Below are positions 44,757 through 63,770 of a stretch of DNA of 64,000 nucleotides, piece after piece. The notes under the pieces were generated by a model. That model was not told where the DNA came from. It was given only the letters and a program-made list of their open reading frames with translations, and did no database searches. How positions within the stretch are numbered: position 1 is the stretch's first letter; the number at the start of each line of letters is the position of its first letter. A program made the translations under genes and the position numbers. The DNA is taken from NCBI RefSeq assembly GCF_000720175.1, contig NZ_JOIX01000020.1:1-64000 (forward strand), read 5' to 3'. Source of the stretch: Streptomyces sp. NRRL S-337 (GTDB lineage Bacteria > Actinomycetota > Actinomycetes > Streptomycetales > Streptomycetaceae).

Positions 44757-44791
44757 GAGCGGGCGGCCGGAACGCGTCCGGCCGCCCGCTC
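44757..44791 (-). terminator. Terminator after aspC
   Basis: A perfect 15-bp stem (44757-44771 with 44777-44791) around ACGCG, 22 bp past the aspC stop. It is very GC-rich with no T-run. Confidence 0.8.
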
Positions 44792-44812
44792 ACCTGCCCA
44801 AACGGGGAGGTC

Positions 44813-46048
44813 CTACTTGGCCTCCGCCAGCAGCTTCTGGATCCGGGACACACCCTCGACCAGGTCCTCGTCGCCCAGCGCGTAGGAAAGCCGCAGGTAG
44901 CCGGGGGTGCCGAAGGCCTCACCCGGGACGACGGCGACCTCCGCCTCCTCCAGGATGAGCTCGGCCAGCTCCACGCTGCTCTGCGGGCGCTTGCCGCGGA
45001 TCTCCTTGCCCAGCAGCTCCTTCACCGACGGGTACGCGTAGAACGCGCCCTCGGGCTCCGGGCACAGCACCCCGTCGATCTCGTTGAGCATCCGCACGAT
45101 CGTCCTGCGGCGCCGGTCGAAGGCGACCTTCATCTCCTCGACGGCCGTCAGATCGCCGGAGACGGCCGCGATGGCCGCCACCTGCGCGACGTTGGAGACG
45201 TTGGAGGTGGCGTGCGACTGGAGGTTGGTCGCGGCCTTGATGACGTCCTTGGGGCCGATCGCCCAGCCCACCCGCCAGCCGGTCATCGCGTACGTCTTGG
45301 CCACGCCGTTGACGACGATGCACTTGTCGCGCAGCTCGGGCACTACCACCGGCAGCGACGCGAACTGCGCGTCGCCGTAGACCAGGTGCTCGTAGATCTC
45401 GTCGGTGAGGACCCACAGGCCGTGCTCCGCGGCCCAGCGGCCGACCGCCTCGACCTGCTCGCGGGAGTAGACCGCACCGGTCGGGTTCGACGGCGAGACG
45501 AACAGCAGCACCTTCGTGCGCTCCGTGCGCGCCGCCTCCAGCTGTTCGACGGTCACGCGGTAGCCGGTGGTCTCGTCCGCGACCACGTCGACCGGCACAC
45601 CGCCCGCCAGCCGGATCGACTCCGGGTAGGTGGTCCAGTACGGAGCGGGCACGATGACCTCGTCGCCCGGGTCGAGGATCGCCGCGAACGCCTCGTAGAT
45701 CGCCTGCTTGCCGCCGTTCGTCACCAGGACGTTCGCGGCCTCTACCTCGTAGCCCGAGTCGCGCAGCGTCTTCGCGGCGATCGCGGACTTCAGCTCGGGG
45801 AGGCCGCCGGCCGGGGTGTAGCGGTGGTACTTCGGGTTGCGGCAGGCCTCCACGGCCGCCTCGACGATGTAGTCGGGCGTGGGGAAGTCGGGCTCACCGG
45901 CGCCGAAGCCGATCACCGGGCGTCCGGCGGCCTTGAGGGCCTTCGCCTTGGCGTCGACGGCGAGGGTCGCGGACTCGGAGATCGAACCGACGCGGGCCGA
46001 GACCCGGCGGTCGGCGGGGGACGAAACGGAAGGGTTCGCAGCGCTCAT
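44813..46048 (-). CDS. aspC: Aspartate (class I) aminotransferase
   Basis: A 411-residue pyridoxal-phosphate enzyme of fold type I, subgroup I-gamma. Motifs seen are [51 protein letters not shown] and the cofactor lysine in [16 protein letters not shown]386-type substrate binding is in LRLSYALGD. It transfers amino groups between aspartate and 2-oxoglutarate, and related enzymes also act on prephenate. ATG 46048 is chosen because homology begins soon after; the longer frame lacks a ribosome site. The position upstream of tRNA-Trp/secE is conserved in Streptomyces. Confidence 0.93.
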   Translation of the reverse strand: MSAANPSVSSPADRRVSARVGSISESATLAVDAKAKALKAAGRPVIGFGAGEPDFPTPDYIVEAAVEACRNPKYHRYTPAGGLPELKSAIAAKTLRDSGYEVEAANVLVTNGGKQAIYEAFAAILDPGDEVIVPAPYWTTYPESIRLAGGVPVDVVADETTGYRVTVEQLEAARTERTKVLLFVSPSNPTGAVYSREQVEAVGRWAAEHGLWVLTDEIYEHLVYGDAQFASLPVVVPELRDKCIVVNGVAKTYAMTGWRVGWAIGPKDVIKAATNLQSHATSNVSNVAQVAAIAAVSGDLTAVEEMKVAFDRRRRTIVRMLNEIDGVLCPEPEGAFYAYPSVKELLGKEIRGKRPQSSVELAELILEEAEVAVVPGEAFGTPGYLRLSYALGDEDLVEGVSRIQKLLAEAK

Positions 46049-46189
46049 ACATGCATCGTTGCAGACCTCCGCCGGGCCCGATACGCGGGTTTGCGGGCAC
46101 CACCCTGGGGGATCGTGTTCGACGCCCGGCCCGGAAACACGTACACTCGCTGACCGTTGGCCCTCAACAGGCAGGCACGGCGAACGCAC

Positions 46190-46218
46190 TTAGTGCAGTC
46201 GCTCGCATGCGGTAGGTT
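46190..46218 (+). promoter_or_regulatory. Promoter of tRNA-Trp
   Basis: TTAGTG, 17 bp, TAGGTT, ending 13 bp before the tRNA. A good match to housekeeping promoters. It may also serve secE-nusG by read-through. Confidence 0.55.
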
Positions 46219-46231
46219 GGGGGAACCACAA

Positions 46232-46304
46232 AGGGTCGTAGCTCAATTGGTAGAGCACTGGTCTCCAAAACCAGCGGTTGGGGGTTCAAGTCCCTCCGGC
46301 CCTG
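46232..46304 (+). tRNA. tRNA-Trp (anticodon CCA)
   Basis: 73 nt. The acceptor AGGGTCG pairs with CGGCCCT. The anticodon stem CTGGT/ACCAG encloses CTCCAAA with CCA. The T-loop is TTCAAGT and the discriminator is G. It is located upstream of secE as in other actinomycetes. Confidence 0.96.
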
Positions 46305-46410
46305 CTACACGCACTCTCACCGCAGTGCGTGCACGTGTACGTATGAAATGCACCGCCGTGCGGCAGGGCAGGGCGCGGCACGGCCACGAACCGGATTCAG
46401 GTGAGGACGA

Positions 46411-46707
46411 GTGACGGACGCCCTGGGCTCCATCGACATGCCTGAGCGCGGTCGCTCCGAGGACGAGGCCGCTGAGTCCCAGAAGAAGCCCCGGCGCGGC
46501 GGCAAGCGCGGCAAGAAGGGTCCCTTCGCGCGTCTTGCGCTTTTCTACCGCCAGGTCATCGCGGAGCTCCGCAAGGTCGTCTGGCCCACGCGCAGCCAGC
46601 TGTCGACGTACACCAGTGTGGTGATCGTCTTCGTTGTCATCATCATCGGTCTCGTAACCGTGATTGACTTGGGAATCAACCGAGTCGTCGGGTACGTCTT
46701 CGGCTGA
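46411..46707 (+). CDS. secE: Preprotein translocase subunit SecE
   Basis: A 98-residue small subunit of the SecYEG channel. It has a long basic cytoplasmic lead (KKPRRGGKRGKKGP), the conserved amphipathic helix FYRQVIAELRKVVWPTRSQL and a single membrane helix (VVIVFVVIIIGLVTVIDLGI). GTG start after GGTGAGGACGA. It is next to nusG, the usual partner in this operon. Confidence 0.96.
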   Translation: MTDALGSIDMPERGRSEDEAAESQKKPRRGGKRGKKGPFARLALFYRQVIAELRKVVWPTRSQLSTYTSVVIVFVVIIIGLVTVIDLGINRVVGYVFG

Positions 46708-46779
46708 TCCCGCGGAGGGCGCCTGCGCGGGCGCCATTTCGCATGTTCAACCCCTTGAAGCCAGGAAGAAGCAGCCACC

Positions 46780-47688
46780 GTGTCTGACCCGAACCTGAAC
46801 GACGCCGCCGAATCCGCCGAGACGGCAGCGGCCGACGTTGACGCGGCTGCCTCGGCCGAGGTCGAGGGCGAAGACACCGCGCAGGAGATCGTCGAGGGCG
46901 CCGACACCGTCGACGAGCTCGACGCCGAGGAAGCCGCTGCCGGCGAGCCCGCCGAAGAGGCCGCGGTGCACGTCGAGGAGGACGCCGAGGCCACCGCCGA
47001 GGTCGCCGAGGACGAGGCCGCCGCCGAGGACGAGGCCGCCGAGGACGAGTCGGCCGAGGAGCAGGAGCCGGTCGACCCGGTGGCCGCCCTCCGCGACGAA
47101 CTGCGCGGTCTGCCCGGTGAGTGGTACGTCATCCACACCTACGCGGGCTACGAGAACCGCGTGAAGACCAACCTTGAGCAGCGCGCCGTCTCGCTGAACG
47201 TCGAGGACTACATCTTCCAGGCCGAGGTGCCGCAGGAAGAGGTCGTCCAGATCAAGAACGGCGACCGCCGTACCGTCCGCCAGAACAAGCTCCCGGGCTA
47301 CGTGCTCGTGCGCATGGACCTGACGAACGAGTCCTGGGGCGTGGTCCGCAACACCCCGGGCGTCACCGGCTTCGTCGGCAACGCCTACGACCCCTACCCG
47401 CTGACGCTGGACGAGATCGTCAAGATGCTCGCCCCGGAGGCCGAGGAGAAGGCCGCCAAGGAGGCCGCCGCGGCCGAGGGCAAGCCGGCGCCGTCCCGCA
47501 AGGTCGAGGTCCAGGTCCTGGACTTCGAGGTGGGCGACTCCGTCACGGTCACCGACGGTCCGTTCGCGACGCTCCAGGCGACGATCAACGAGATCAACGC
47601 CGACTCGAAGAAGGTCAAGGGCCTGGTCGAGATCTTCGGCCGGGAGACCCCGGTCGAGCTGTCCTTCGACCAGATCCAGAAGAACTGA
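46780..47688 (+). CDS. nusG: Transcription elongation/termination factor NusG
   Basis: A 302-residue protein. The NGN domain starts near residue 118 ([20 protein letters not shown]) and the KOW domain near 247 ([20 protein letters not shown]). It binds RNA polymerase and links it to Rho or the ribosome. The first 110 residues are an acidic Ala/Glu/Asp-rich extension usual in streptomycetes. A charged insert ([20 protein letters not shown]) separates the two domains. GTG start. A terminator with a T-run follows at 47746. Confidence 0.95.
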   Translation: MSDPNLNDAAESAETAAADVDAAASAEVEGEDTAQEIVEGADTVDELDAEEAAAGEPAEEAAVHVEEDAEATAEVAEDEAAAEDEAAEDESAEEQEPVDPVAALRDELRGLPGEWYVIHTYAGYENRVKTNLEQRAVSLNVEDYIFQAEVPQEEVVQIKNGDRRTVRQNKLPGYVLVRMDLTNESWGVVRNTPGVTGFVGNAYDPYPLTLDEIVKMLAPEAEEKAAKEAAAAEGKPAPSRKVEVQVLDFEVGDSVTVTDGPFATLQATINEINADSKKVKGLVEIFGRETPVELSFDQIQKN

Positions 47689-47745
47689 TCGAGTTCCTCT
47701 GATCCGGAGGGCCGCAGGGCCTTTCCGGACCACCAGCCACCGGCC

Positions 47746-47785
47746 AGGTCAGACGGGCGCCAGCCTGTCTGACCTGTCGGTTTTT
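47746..47785 (+). terminator. Intrinsic terminator between nusG and rplK
   Basis: A 13-bp stem (47746-47758 with 47763-47775, one G-U pair) followed by GTCGG and five T's. It separates secE-nusG from rplK-rplA. Confidence 0.85.
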
Positions 47786-47882
47786 GGCCGCGCGACCATA
47801 CCCGTTATCGTTGTGCGGTATGCCTCCATCCGGATGACCGGATGGACTGGCGAAACACCTCTCACTAGGACCCGGAGAGAGC

Positions 47883-48317
47883 ATGCCTCCCAAGAAGAAG
47901 AAGGTCACGGGGCTTATCAAGCTCCAGATCAGCGCCGGCGCCGCAAACCCGGCTCCGCCGGTCGGCCCCGCGCTGGGCCAGCACGGCGTCAACATCATGG
48001 AGTTCTGCAAGGCCTACAACGCCGCGACCGAGTCGCAGCGTGGCATGGTCGTGCCGGTGGAGATCACGGTCTACGAGGACCGTTCCTTCACCTTCGTCAC
48101 CAAGACCCCCCCGGCCGCGAAGCTCATCCTGAAGGCCGCGGGCGTGGAGAAGGGCTCCGGCGAGCCGCACAAGACCAAGGTCGCCAAGATCACCCGCGAC
48201 CAGGTCCGTGACATCGCCACCACCAAGATGCCCGACCTGAACGCCAACGACCTGGACGCCGCCGAGAAGATCATCGCCGGCACCGCCCGTTCCATGGGCA
48301 TCACGGTCGAGGGCTGA
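47883..48317 (+). CDS. rplK: 50S ribosomal protein L11
   Basis: A 144-residue ribosomal protein of the GTPase-associated centre and the site of thiostrepton action together with 23S rRNA. The N-terminal domain ([21 protein letters not shown]) carries the conserved proline-rich surface where thiostrepton-resistance changes occur, and it is wild type by eye. The C-terminal RNA-binding domain is normal. ATG with GGAGAGAGC upstream. L11 also activates RelA in the stringent response. Confidence 0.97.
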
Positions 48318-48397
48318 TCCCAGCCCCTTTGGCACCCCGTGGCAGGACCAGGCGCTGGTCCGGACCACGACTCCATCCCACTGCATCAGGAGCAGAA

Positions 48398-49114
48398 GTG
48401 AAGCGCAGCAAGACTCTTCGCAACGCGGACGCGAAGATCGACCGGGAGCGTCTGTACGCCCCGCTCGAGGCCGTCCGTCTCGCCAAGGAGACCTCGTCCG
48501 CCAAGTTCGACGCGACCGTCGAGGTCGCCATGCGTCTGGGTGTCGACCCGCGCAAGGCCGACCAGATGGTCCGTGGCACCGTGAACCTCCCGCACGGCAC
48601 CGGTAAGACCGCCCGGGTCCTGGTCTTCGCGACCGGTGACCGTGCTGCGGCCGCGGAAGCCGCCGGCGCCGACATCGTCGGCTCGGACGAACTGATCGAC
48701 GAGGTCTCCAAGGGCCGTCTGGACTTCGACGCCGTCGTCGCCACCCCGGACCTCATGGGCAAGGTCGGCCGCCTCGGCCGCGTGCTCGGTCCGCGTGGTC
48801 TGATGCCGAACCCGAAGACCGGCACCGTCACCCCGGATGTCGCCAAGGCTGTCACCGACATCAAGGGCGGCAAGATCGAGTTCCGCGTGGACAAGCACGC
48901 GAACCTCCACTTCATCATCGGCAAGGTCTCCTTCGACGAGACCAAGCTGGTGGAGAACTACGCCGCGGCTCTTGAGGAGATCACCCGCCTCAAGCCGTCC
49001 GCCGCCAAGGGCCGGTACATCAAGAAGGCCACCATCACCACCACGATGGGCCCCGGCATCCCGGTGGACAGCAACCGCACCCGCAACCTCCTCGTCGAGG
49101 ACGAGGCCGTCTGA
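48398..49114 (+). CDS. rplA: 50S ribosomal protein L1
   Basis: The 238-residue L1-stalk protein, which also represses its own operon in many bacteria by binding mRNA. The signature is [23 protein letters not shown] 48398 is chosen because CAGGAG lies upstream and the protein then begins [16 protein letters not shown] as in relatives; the frame is open further up without support. It is co-transcribed with rplK (80-bp gap) and followed by a strong terminator. Confidence 0.96.
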   Translation: MKRSKTLRNADAKIDRERLYAPLEAVRLAKETSSAKFDATVEVAMRLGVDPRKADQMVRGTVNLPHGTGKTARVLVFATGDRAAAAEAAGADIVGSDELIDEVSKGRLDFDAVVATPDLMGKVGRLGRVLGPRGLMPNPKTGTVTPDVAKAVTDIKGGKIEFRVDKHANLHFIIGKVSFDETKLVENYAAALEEITRLKPSAAKGRYIKKATITTTMGPGIPVDSNRTRNLLVEDEAV

Positions 49115-49148
49115 TCTCCTGATCGACGTCTCACAGCGCGCGTAACGC

Positions 49149-49189
49149 CGTCAGGCCCCGCTCTCCCGCACGGAGGGCGGGGCCTGACG
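49149..49189 (+). terminator. Terminator after rplA
   Basis: An 18-bp stem with one mismatch (49149-49166 with 49172-49189) around a five-base loop, 35 bp past the rplA stop. Confidence 0.85.
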
Positions 49190-49258
49190 CATGCGGTGTC
49201 ACCCCTCTGGTCTAAAGTCCTCCCGACGCCCAGTACGGGATTTCTAAGGGGGAGCCCA

Positions 49259-50104
49259 GTGCGCAGCACGCGTATGACCGCCGTGGTGGCGGGAGTTGTC
49301 ATGATGGCCGGCCTGACCGCCTGTAACGGCGGCAAGAGCGACGACGCCGGTGGCAGCGGCGGCGGATCGGGCTCCGGCCAGTCCCCGCTCCAGGCCGCGC
49401 TGGCGTCGCTGAAGACGGCGGCACAGCAGACGGGCGGCAAGAAGTCCGCCCAGGTCGACGGCACGCTCAAGAACGCCACCTCCACCGCGTCGATGAAGGG
49501 CGCGATGGACTGGTCCCAGGGCATGCGGATGAACCTCGACATCACGCAGTCCGCGGGGATGATGGCCGGCAAGCCCGCGAAGGCGGTGTACACGTCCGAC
49601 GCGATGTACATGAACATGGGCATGCCGATGGGCGGCAAGTCCTGGATCAAGTACGACTACGACGCCCTGGCCAAGAAGATGGGCCCGGCCGGCGCCCTGA
49701 TCAAGGACCAGATGAACAACAACAACCCGACCCGGGCGATGGAGCTGCTGATCGCCTCCGGCAAGGTCAAGGAGGTCGGCAAGGAGGACGTCCGCGGCAC
49801 CCAGGCAACCCACTACACCGGCACCCTCTCGATCTCCGAGCTGACCCGCATGCAGTCGAAGAACGTCAGCGAGTCGGACATGAAGGCGCTGGAGCAGCAG
49901 CTCAAGGCGTCCGGTGCGGGCCAGGAGGCCATCGACCTGTGGATCGGCTCGGACAACCTGCTGGTCAAGAAGCGTGAGCAGTTGGTCGGCGGCAAGGTTC
50001 CGTACGACTCCACGGTCTTCTACTCGGACTACGGCACCAAGGTCCCCGACCAGGTGCCGCCGGCCGGTGACACGGTGGACTTCGACAAGGTCGGCAAGCC
50101 GTAA
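49259..50104 (+). CDS. Secreted lipoprotein, LppX/LprG-like
   Basis: A 281-residue lipoprotein. The signal peptide is 21 residues with the lipobox LTAC, lipidated at C22, followed by a Gly/Ser-rich linker. The mature domain (SPLQAALASLKTAAQQTGGK to the end) resembles the LppX/LprG/DUF1396 group, whose mycobacterial members carry lipids across the cell envelope. It is Met- and Lys-rich in the middle (MYMNMGMPMGGKSW). GTG start after AAGGGGGAG. Its position between rplA and rplJ is conserved in Streptomyces, but the function there is unknown. Confidence 0.82.
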   Translation: MRSTRMTAVVAGVVMMAGLTACNGGKSDDAGGSGGGSGSGQSPLQAALASLKTAAQQTGGKKSAQVDGTLKNATSTASMKGAMDWSQGMRMNLDITQSAGMMAGKPAKAVYTSDAMYMNMGMPMGGKSWIKYDYDALAKKMGPAGALIKDQMNNNNPTRAMELLIASGKVKEVGKEDVRGTQATHYTGTLSISELTRMQSKNVSESDMKALEQQLKASGAGQEAIDLWIGSDNLLVKKREQLVGGKVPYDSTVFYSDYGTKVPDQVPPAGDTVDFDKVGKP

Positions 50105-50158
50105 GTGTGCCGTTGAACGGCGGGCGGGGGGCGCGGCCGGCGCCCCCTGTCGGTCGAT

Positions 50159-50187
50159 TTGCCTGACGCGGGCCGCTCCCGTACCGT
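50159..50187 (+). promoter_or_regulatory. Promoter of rplJ-rplL
   Basis: TTGCCT, 17 bp, TACCGT, placing the start of the transcript near 50194 and giving a leader of about 215 nt before rplJ. Confidence 0.5.
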
Positions 50188-50193
50188 ATGCGG

Positions 50194-50408
50194 GAAGCCA
50201 AAGACCGCTGGTTGTCGCTGCGCGTCCGAACCCCGGGCGTGTGGAGGCCGAAGGATCCGCTAGCTGCGGACGACCTGCGCAGGTGACTGTGGAAGAAAGC
50301 TCCCGGGCGTCAGCCTGGTCGAGTTCTCGCCCCGTGCGCCTGCGCCGGGGCGTTTGTTTTGCCCAGCCCCTTCTGCGCGGTCCTCATCACCCGGAAGGAG
50401 GCCGAGGC
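50194..50408 (+). ncRNA. Ribosomal protein L10 leader (autoregulatory mRNA leader)
   Basis: A long structured leader before rplJ with stretches of complementary GC-rich sequence. It ends with CCCCG...CGGGG (50333-50350) then TTTGTTTTGCCC. Position and length match the L10 leader family, where the L10(L12)4 complex binds its own mRNA to shut off translation. Assigned by context and partial structure; a covariance-model search would settle it. Confidence 0.6.
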
Positions 50409-50410
50409 TC

Positions 50411-50938
50411 ATGGCGACGTCCGACAAGATCGCAGCTGTTGAGGAGATCACGGAGAAGCTCCGTAACTCCAACGCGGCTGTTGTGACCTCTTACACCGGA
50501 CTGACTGTGGCGCAGCTCAAGCAGCTGCGTCGTTCGCTCGGCGAGAACGCTCAGTACCGTGTGGTGAAGAACACGCTGACCAAGATCGCGGCCAATGAGG
50601 CCGGGATTCAGCTGGACGAGCACCTCAGTGGCTCGACGGCTGTCGCCTTTGTGACCGGTGACCCGGTCGAGGCGGCGAAGGGTCTTCGTGACTTCGCCAA
50701 GGACAACCCCGCTCTCGTCATCAAGGGCGGTGTCCTTGAAGGCAAGGCGCTGTCCGCCGACGAGATCAAGAAGCTTGCGGACCTCGAGTCCCGCGAGGTT
50801 CTGCTCAGCAAGCTGGCCGGTGCCATGAAGGGCAAGCAGTCGCAGGCTGCCGCGCTCTTCCAGGCGCTGCCGTCGAAGTTCGTCCGCACCGCGGAAGCGC
50901 TTCGCGCCAAGCAGGCCGAGCAGGGCGGTGCCGAGTAA
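50411..50938 (+). CDS. rplJ: 50S ribosomal protein L10
   Basis: A 175-residue base of the ribosomal stalk that holds the L7/L12 dimers through its C-terminal helix. Seen are [20 protein letters not shown] and [20 protein letters not shown] 50411, with GGAGG nine bases upstream, is preferred over an earlier in-frame codon. It is the first gene of the rplJ-rplL unit and probably autoregulated through the leader. Confidence 0.97.
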   Translation: MATSDKIAAVEEITEKLRNSNAAVVTSYTGLTVAQLKQLRRSLGENAQYRVVKNTLTKIAANEAGIQLDEHLSGSTAVAFVTGDPVEAAKGLRDFAKDNPALVIKGGVLEGKALSADEIKKLADLESREVLLSKLAGAMKGKQSQAAALFQALPSKFVRTAEALRAKQAEQGGAE

Positions 50939-51064
50939 TTCGGCTCGCACATTGGCACCCCGCGCCCAGGTACGCCTAGGCCGGGAGGCCACAGCGGGCC
51001 CGAACGTACGCCCGCCTCACATGTACATCCGGCACCTGCCGAAATAGTGGAAGGATCGCCCATC

Positions 51065-51451
51065 ATGGCGAAGCTCAGCCAGGAAGACCTGCTCGCGCAG
51101 TTCGAGGAGATGACCCTCATCGAGCTCTCCGAGTTCGTGAAGGCGTTCGAGGAGAAGTTCGACGTCACCGCCGCCGCCCCGGCCGCCGTCGTCGCCGCCG
51201 GTGCCCCGGGTGCCCCGGCCGCCGCCGCCGAGGAGGAGAAGGACGAGTTCGACGTCATCCTCACCGGTGCCGGCGACAAGAAGATCCAGGTCATCAAGGT
51301 CGTGCGTGAGCTGACCTCCCTGGGCCTGAAGGAGGCCAAGGACCTCGTGGACGGCACCCCGAAGCCGGTCCTGGAGAAGGTCGCCAAGGACGCCGCCGAG
51401 AAGGCCGCCGAGGCCCTCAAGGGCGCCGGCGCCTCCGTCGAGGTCAAGTGA
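51065..51451 (+). CDS. rplL: 50S ribosomal protein L7/L12
   Basis: The 128-residue stalk protein that recruits translation GTPases. It has the N-terminal dimerisation domain ([20 protein letters not shown]), an Ala-rich hinge ([20 protein letters not shown]) and the C-terminal factor-binding domain ([20 protein letters not shown]). ATG 51065 with GGAAGGA upstream. It is followed by an attenuator-like hairpin. Confidence 0.97.
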   Translation: MAKLSQEDLLAQFEEMTLIELSEFVKAFEEKFDVTAAAPAAVVAAGAPGAPAAAAEEEKDEFDVILTGAGDKKIQVIKVVRELTSLGLKEAKDLVDGTPKPVLEKVAKDAAEKAAEALKGAGASVEVK

Positions 51452-51508
51452 CCCCGCTGAGTCTCTGACTCACGTCCGCAGCACCTGAGGTGTAACGGAC
51501 ACCAAGCC

Positions 51509-51540
51509 AAGGGCGATCACCCATACGGGTGGTCGCCCTT
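51509..51540 (+). terminator. Hairpin terminator/attenuator between rplL and rpoB
   Basis: A 14-bp stem (51509-51522 with 51527-51540, one G-U pair) around ATAC, 57 bp past rplL. In many bacteria partial termination here sets the ratio of ribosomal proteins to RNA polymerase. Confidence 0.8.
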
Positions 51541-52075
51541 CGGCGTGCTCGCCCGGGCTGCGTTGCCTCCGGCCGGAGTGCGAGTATGGTGATCTTCGTT
51601 GCCCGGACGTGCTCCCATGTGACGATCTCGCAGAGGTGGGGGGCCTTGACGAACCGGACGCGGCGCGCAATTCTCGGGACGCGACGCTGAAGCGATCCAG
51701 GGTTCGAGGCATGGATCGCCGACGAAGAGGGAAGCATCGGTGTGCGCCACTGGCGCAGGGCTTTCGGCAGGCGCAGGGCATGAGAAGAACAAACGAGGGG
51801 CTCCTCCGGTACGACGGAGGACGCGACTTTCCGGAGGGAGAAGATCGGTATCACGGTGCTGAACCGGTCTCCGGAATCTCGCCCTGGACATCAGTGGGCC
51901 TTGTGGCTACACTGACCCTTTGCGCTGCCTGTTAGCTGCTCCCTGCCCGTCACCAGGGGCATATCCGAGCCCGAGCAAAGCTGGATGATCCGCCCTGACC
52001 TGGGCTTTCCCTCAGTCTGCTCGATTCGGGACCGGTACGCGCGTAGTGAGTCCGAGCCCTCGGAAGGACCCCCTC
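51541..52075. other. rplL-rpoB intergenic region
   Basis: About 530 bp. It holds a convincing rpoB promoter (51885-51913) and a leader of about 155 nt. Open frames cross it on both strands, but none has a ribosome site and a recognisable product. Confidence 0.5.
51885..51913 (+). promoter_or_regulatory. Promoter of rpoBC
   Basis: TGGACA, 17 bp, TACACT, a near-consensus housekeeping promoter about 160 bp before the rpoB start. It would let rpoBC be expressed apart from rplJL. Confidence 0.6.
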
Positions 52076-55558
<3,483 letters not shown>

Positions 55559-55655
55559 CGGGTCTGGCCGGGATCTCCCCTCACGAGAGATCCCGGCCCC
55601 GCCCCGGACCCCGTACAGACCATCTAGATACGACCCTGAGAGGGATTGACGCATA

Positions 55656-59555
<3,900 letters not shown>

Positions 59556-59576
59556 TCCTGGTCCGTACACCGTCCA

Positions 59577-59609
59577 CAGGGCGGCCACCCTCCGGGGGGG
59601 GCCGCCCTG
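59577..59609 (+). terminator. Terminator after rpoC
   Basis: CAGGGCGGCC (59577-59586) pairs with GGCCGCCCTG (59600-59609), with further C/G pairing inside, 21 bp past the rpoC stop. Confidence 0.8.
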
Positions 59610-59704
59610 CGGCATTGGGGGCCGCGCGGGGGAACTTGTCCTCCCATCCCTGCGTCTCTGATGAGAAGATGGGGAGAACTGTCGAGCGGGGGGAGGGTCG
59701 CGAC

Positions 59705-60244
59705 GTGGCATTCCAGCCGTGGCAGGGCGGGCAGCCCGCTCAGCCGTGGAATCAGGTGCCTGCCATGCGTGCCTCGCACGCCGATCGTGAGCGGGCGGTC
59801 GATGTGCTCAAGGCGGGGTTCGCCGAGGGGCGGTTGTCGCAGCCGGAGTACGAGCAGCGGCTGACCCGGGCGTACAAGGCACAGACCCACACCGAGTTGC
59901 AGATGCTGGTCTCGGACCTGCCGATGGGGCCGGTGCCGCAGGCGCAGTTCGTACCGCAGCGGCCGGTGCCGGCGACGTTCATGCCGATGCAGATGCCGCC
60001 GCCGCAGGTGACGAACGGCTCGGCGACCGGTGCGCTGGTCTGCGGGCTGATGACGCCGGTGACCTGGGGGCTGACCGCGATCCCGGCGGTGATCCTGGGC
60101 CACAAGGCACGCGCCGAGATCCGCCGCTCCGGGGAGCGCGGGGACGGGCAGGCGCTCACCGGACTGATCCTGGGCTGGCTGGCGATCGGTGGCTGGGCGC
60201 TGATGTTCCTGGTGTGGATCCTGCTCGCGGCGGTCAACCTCTGA
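59705..60244 (+). CDS. DUF1707/DUF4190 membrane protein
   Basis: A 179-residue protein. The DUF1707 domain is at about 15-70 (MRASHADRERAVDVLKAGFA ... RLSQPEYEQRLTRAYKAQT), a helical module common in actinomycetes. A Pro/Gln/Met-rich linker follows. Then come two membrane helices of a DUF4190-like domain (ATGALVCGLMTPVTWGLTAI; LTGLILGWLAIGGWALMFLV) flanking GHKARAEIRRSGERGDG. GTG 59705 is chosen for the GGGGGGAGGG upstream. It lies between rpoC and rpsL as an independent gene. The function is unknown. Confidence 0.82.
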   Translation: MAFQPWQGGQPAQPWNQVPAMRASHADRERAVDVLKAGFAEGRLSQPEYEQRLTRAYKAQTHTELQMLVSDLPMGPVPQAQFVPQRPVPATFMPMQMPPPQVTNGSATGALVCGLMTPVTWGLTAIPAVILGHKARAEIRRSGERGDGQALTGLILGWLAIGGWALMFLVWILLAAVNL

Positions 60245-60599
60245 CGTGCCGCGGGGGCGCCCGCGCCTTCTTCCGTCCGGGCCGCTCGCGCACTACGGTG
60301 GCGGCAACGCCGTGACGAGTCCGGCGTGTCCTTCGCGTGTGCATTTGTTTTGACCGCAGCCAATGCGGTAGGTACGCTCTGACCTTGTGCCTGGGGTGTC
60401 CCTGGGCTGCCGTGCGCGCAATCTCCCCAAGCCACCGGCCGGGAGGCCACCAGCACGGAAGCCGGGTCTCGACACCGCAATCTGCCGCCTTCTCGTTCCA
60501 GCGGGGACCGGACTGCAGTATTCGACACACCCGACCGCGTGGGTCGGGAGCGTTCCAGGTTAGCTTTACCGAGACTGGCACACAGAAACCGGAGAAACG
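60245..60599. other. Leader region of the rpsL-rpsG-fusA operon
   Basis: 355 bp with no supported gene. It holds the rpsL promoter (60350-60378) and then a transcribed leader of about 215 nt. Long leaders before str operons often carry regulatory structure, but I can point to no specific one. Confidence 0.5.
60350..60378 (+). promoter_or_regulatory. Promoter of the str operon (rpsL-rpsG-fusA)
   Basis: TTGACC, 17 bp, TACGCT: the best -35/-10 pair in the window. Confidence 0.65.
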
Positions 60600-60971
60600 G
60601 TGCCTACGATCCAGCAGCTGGTCCGCAAGGGCCGGCAGGACAAGGTCGAGAAGAACAAGACGCCCGCACTCGAGGGTTCCCCCCAGCGCCGCGGCGTCTG
60701 CACGCGTGTTTTCACCACCACCCCGAAGAAGCCGAACTCGGCCCTGCGTAAGGTCGCGCGTGTGCGTCTGACCAGCGGGATCGAGGTCACCGCTTACATT
60801 CCGGGTGAGGGCCACAACCTCCAGGAGCACTCGATCGTGCTCGTGCGTGGCGGCCGTGTGAAGGACCTGCCGGGTGTTCGGTACAAGATCATCCGCGGCT
60901 CCCTCGACACGCAGGGCGTCAAGAACCGCAAGCAGGCTCGCAGCCGCTACGGCGCCAAGAAGGAGAAGTAA
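60600..60971 (+). CDS. rpsL: 30S ribosomal protein S12
   Basis: A 123-residue decoding-site protein. The residues whose change gives streptomycin resistance are wild type: K43 in [11 protein letters not shown] and K88 in [12 protein letters not shown]. So this strain should not be rpsL-type resistant. GTG start. It is the first gene of the str operon, followed by rpsG two bases after the stop. Confidence 0.97.
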   Translation: MPTIQQLVRKGRQDKVEKNKTPALEGSPQRRGVCTRVFTTTPKKPNSALRKVARVRLTSGIEVTAYIPGEGHNLQEHSIVLVRGGRVKDLPGVRYKIIRGSLDTQGVKNRKQARSRYGAKKEK

Positions 60972-60973
60972 GA

Positions 60974-61444
60974 ATGCCTCGTAAGGGCCCCGCCCCGAAG
61001 CGCCCGGTCATCGTCGACCCGGTCTACGGCTCTCCTCTGGTGACCTCCCTCATCAACAAGGTGCTGCTGAACGGAAAGCGCTCCACCGCTGAGCGCATCG
61101 TTTACGGCGCCATGGAGGGGCTGCGCGAGAAGACCGGCAACGACCCGGTCATCACCCTCAAGCGCGCGCTCGAGAACATCAAGCCGACCCTCGAGGTCAA
61201 GTCCCGCCGCGTCGGTGGCGCGACCTACCAGGTCCCGGTCGAGGTCAAGCCCGGCCGTGCCGCCACCCTCTCGCTCCGCTGGCTCGTGGGCTACTCGCGC
61301 GCCCGTCGCGAGAAGACCATGACCGAGCGCCTCATGAACGAACTGCTCGACGCCTCCAACGGCCTCGGCGCTTCGGTCAAGAAGCGTGAGGACACGCACA
61401 AGATGGCCGAGTCCAACAAGGCCTTCGCGCACTACCGCTGGTAG
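60974..61444 (+). CDS. rpsG: 30S ribosomal protein S7
   Basis: The 156-residue primary binding protein of the 30S head, which nucleates 16S rRNA 3'-domain assembly. It also represses the str operon in E. coli. Features include [20 protein letters not shown] and the C-terminal [21 protein letters not shown] type end. ATG, coupled closely to rpsL. fusA follows after 39 bp. Confidence 0.97.
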   Translation: MPRKGPAPKRPVIVDPVYGSPLVTSLINKVLLNGKRSTAERIVYGAMEGLREKTGNDPVITLKRALENIKPTLEVKSRRVGGATYQVPVEVKPGRAATLSLRWLVGYSRARREKTMTERLMNELLDASNGLGASVKKREDTHKMAESNKAFAHYRW

Positions 61445-61483
61445 TCGCAACCCACATCGAGACCGAGAGAAGATTGAGCCACT

Positions 61484-63604
<2,121 letters not shown>

Positions 63605-63627
63605 CTCCGGTCCCGTAAGAACCGGAG
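63605..63627 (+). terminator. Weak hairpin after fusA
   Basis: CTCCGGT (63605-63611) pairs with ACCGGAG (63621-63627) immediately after the fusA stop. The stem is short, so it may be an mRNA-end or processing stem and not a full terminator. Confidence 0.4.
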
Positions 63628-63654
63628 CGCAACACGCTTTAGGCTTGACACCGT

Positions 63655-63699
63655 CTGATGGGGGTAATCCCCGCAAACCGTGAGGATTGCCCCCGTCAG
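63655..63699 (+). promoter_or_regulatory. Large stem-loop in the fusA-tuf gap
   Basis: A 16-bp stem (63655-63670 with 63684-63699, two G-U pairs) around a 13-base loop, 70 bp before tuf. It could end fusA transcripts or regulate or stabilise the tuf message. Confidence 0.55.
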
Positions 63700-63770
63700 C
63701 CGGCACCCCAGCAAAGATCACCTGGCGCCGATGAGTAAGGCGTACAGAACCACTCCACAGGAGGACCCCA

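Noticed and set aside
52046..52075. GTG start for rpoB ten codons upstream
   Set aside because: TTG 52076 has a better ribosome site, gives the expected 1160-residue length and gives the standard numbering of the rifampicin-site histidine.
63645..63670. TTGACA near 63645 as the tuf promoter
   Set aside because: The nearest -10-like TAATCC is only 14 bp away and lies inside the stem-loop; spacing of 17-18 bp gives no -10 box.
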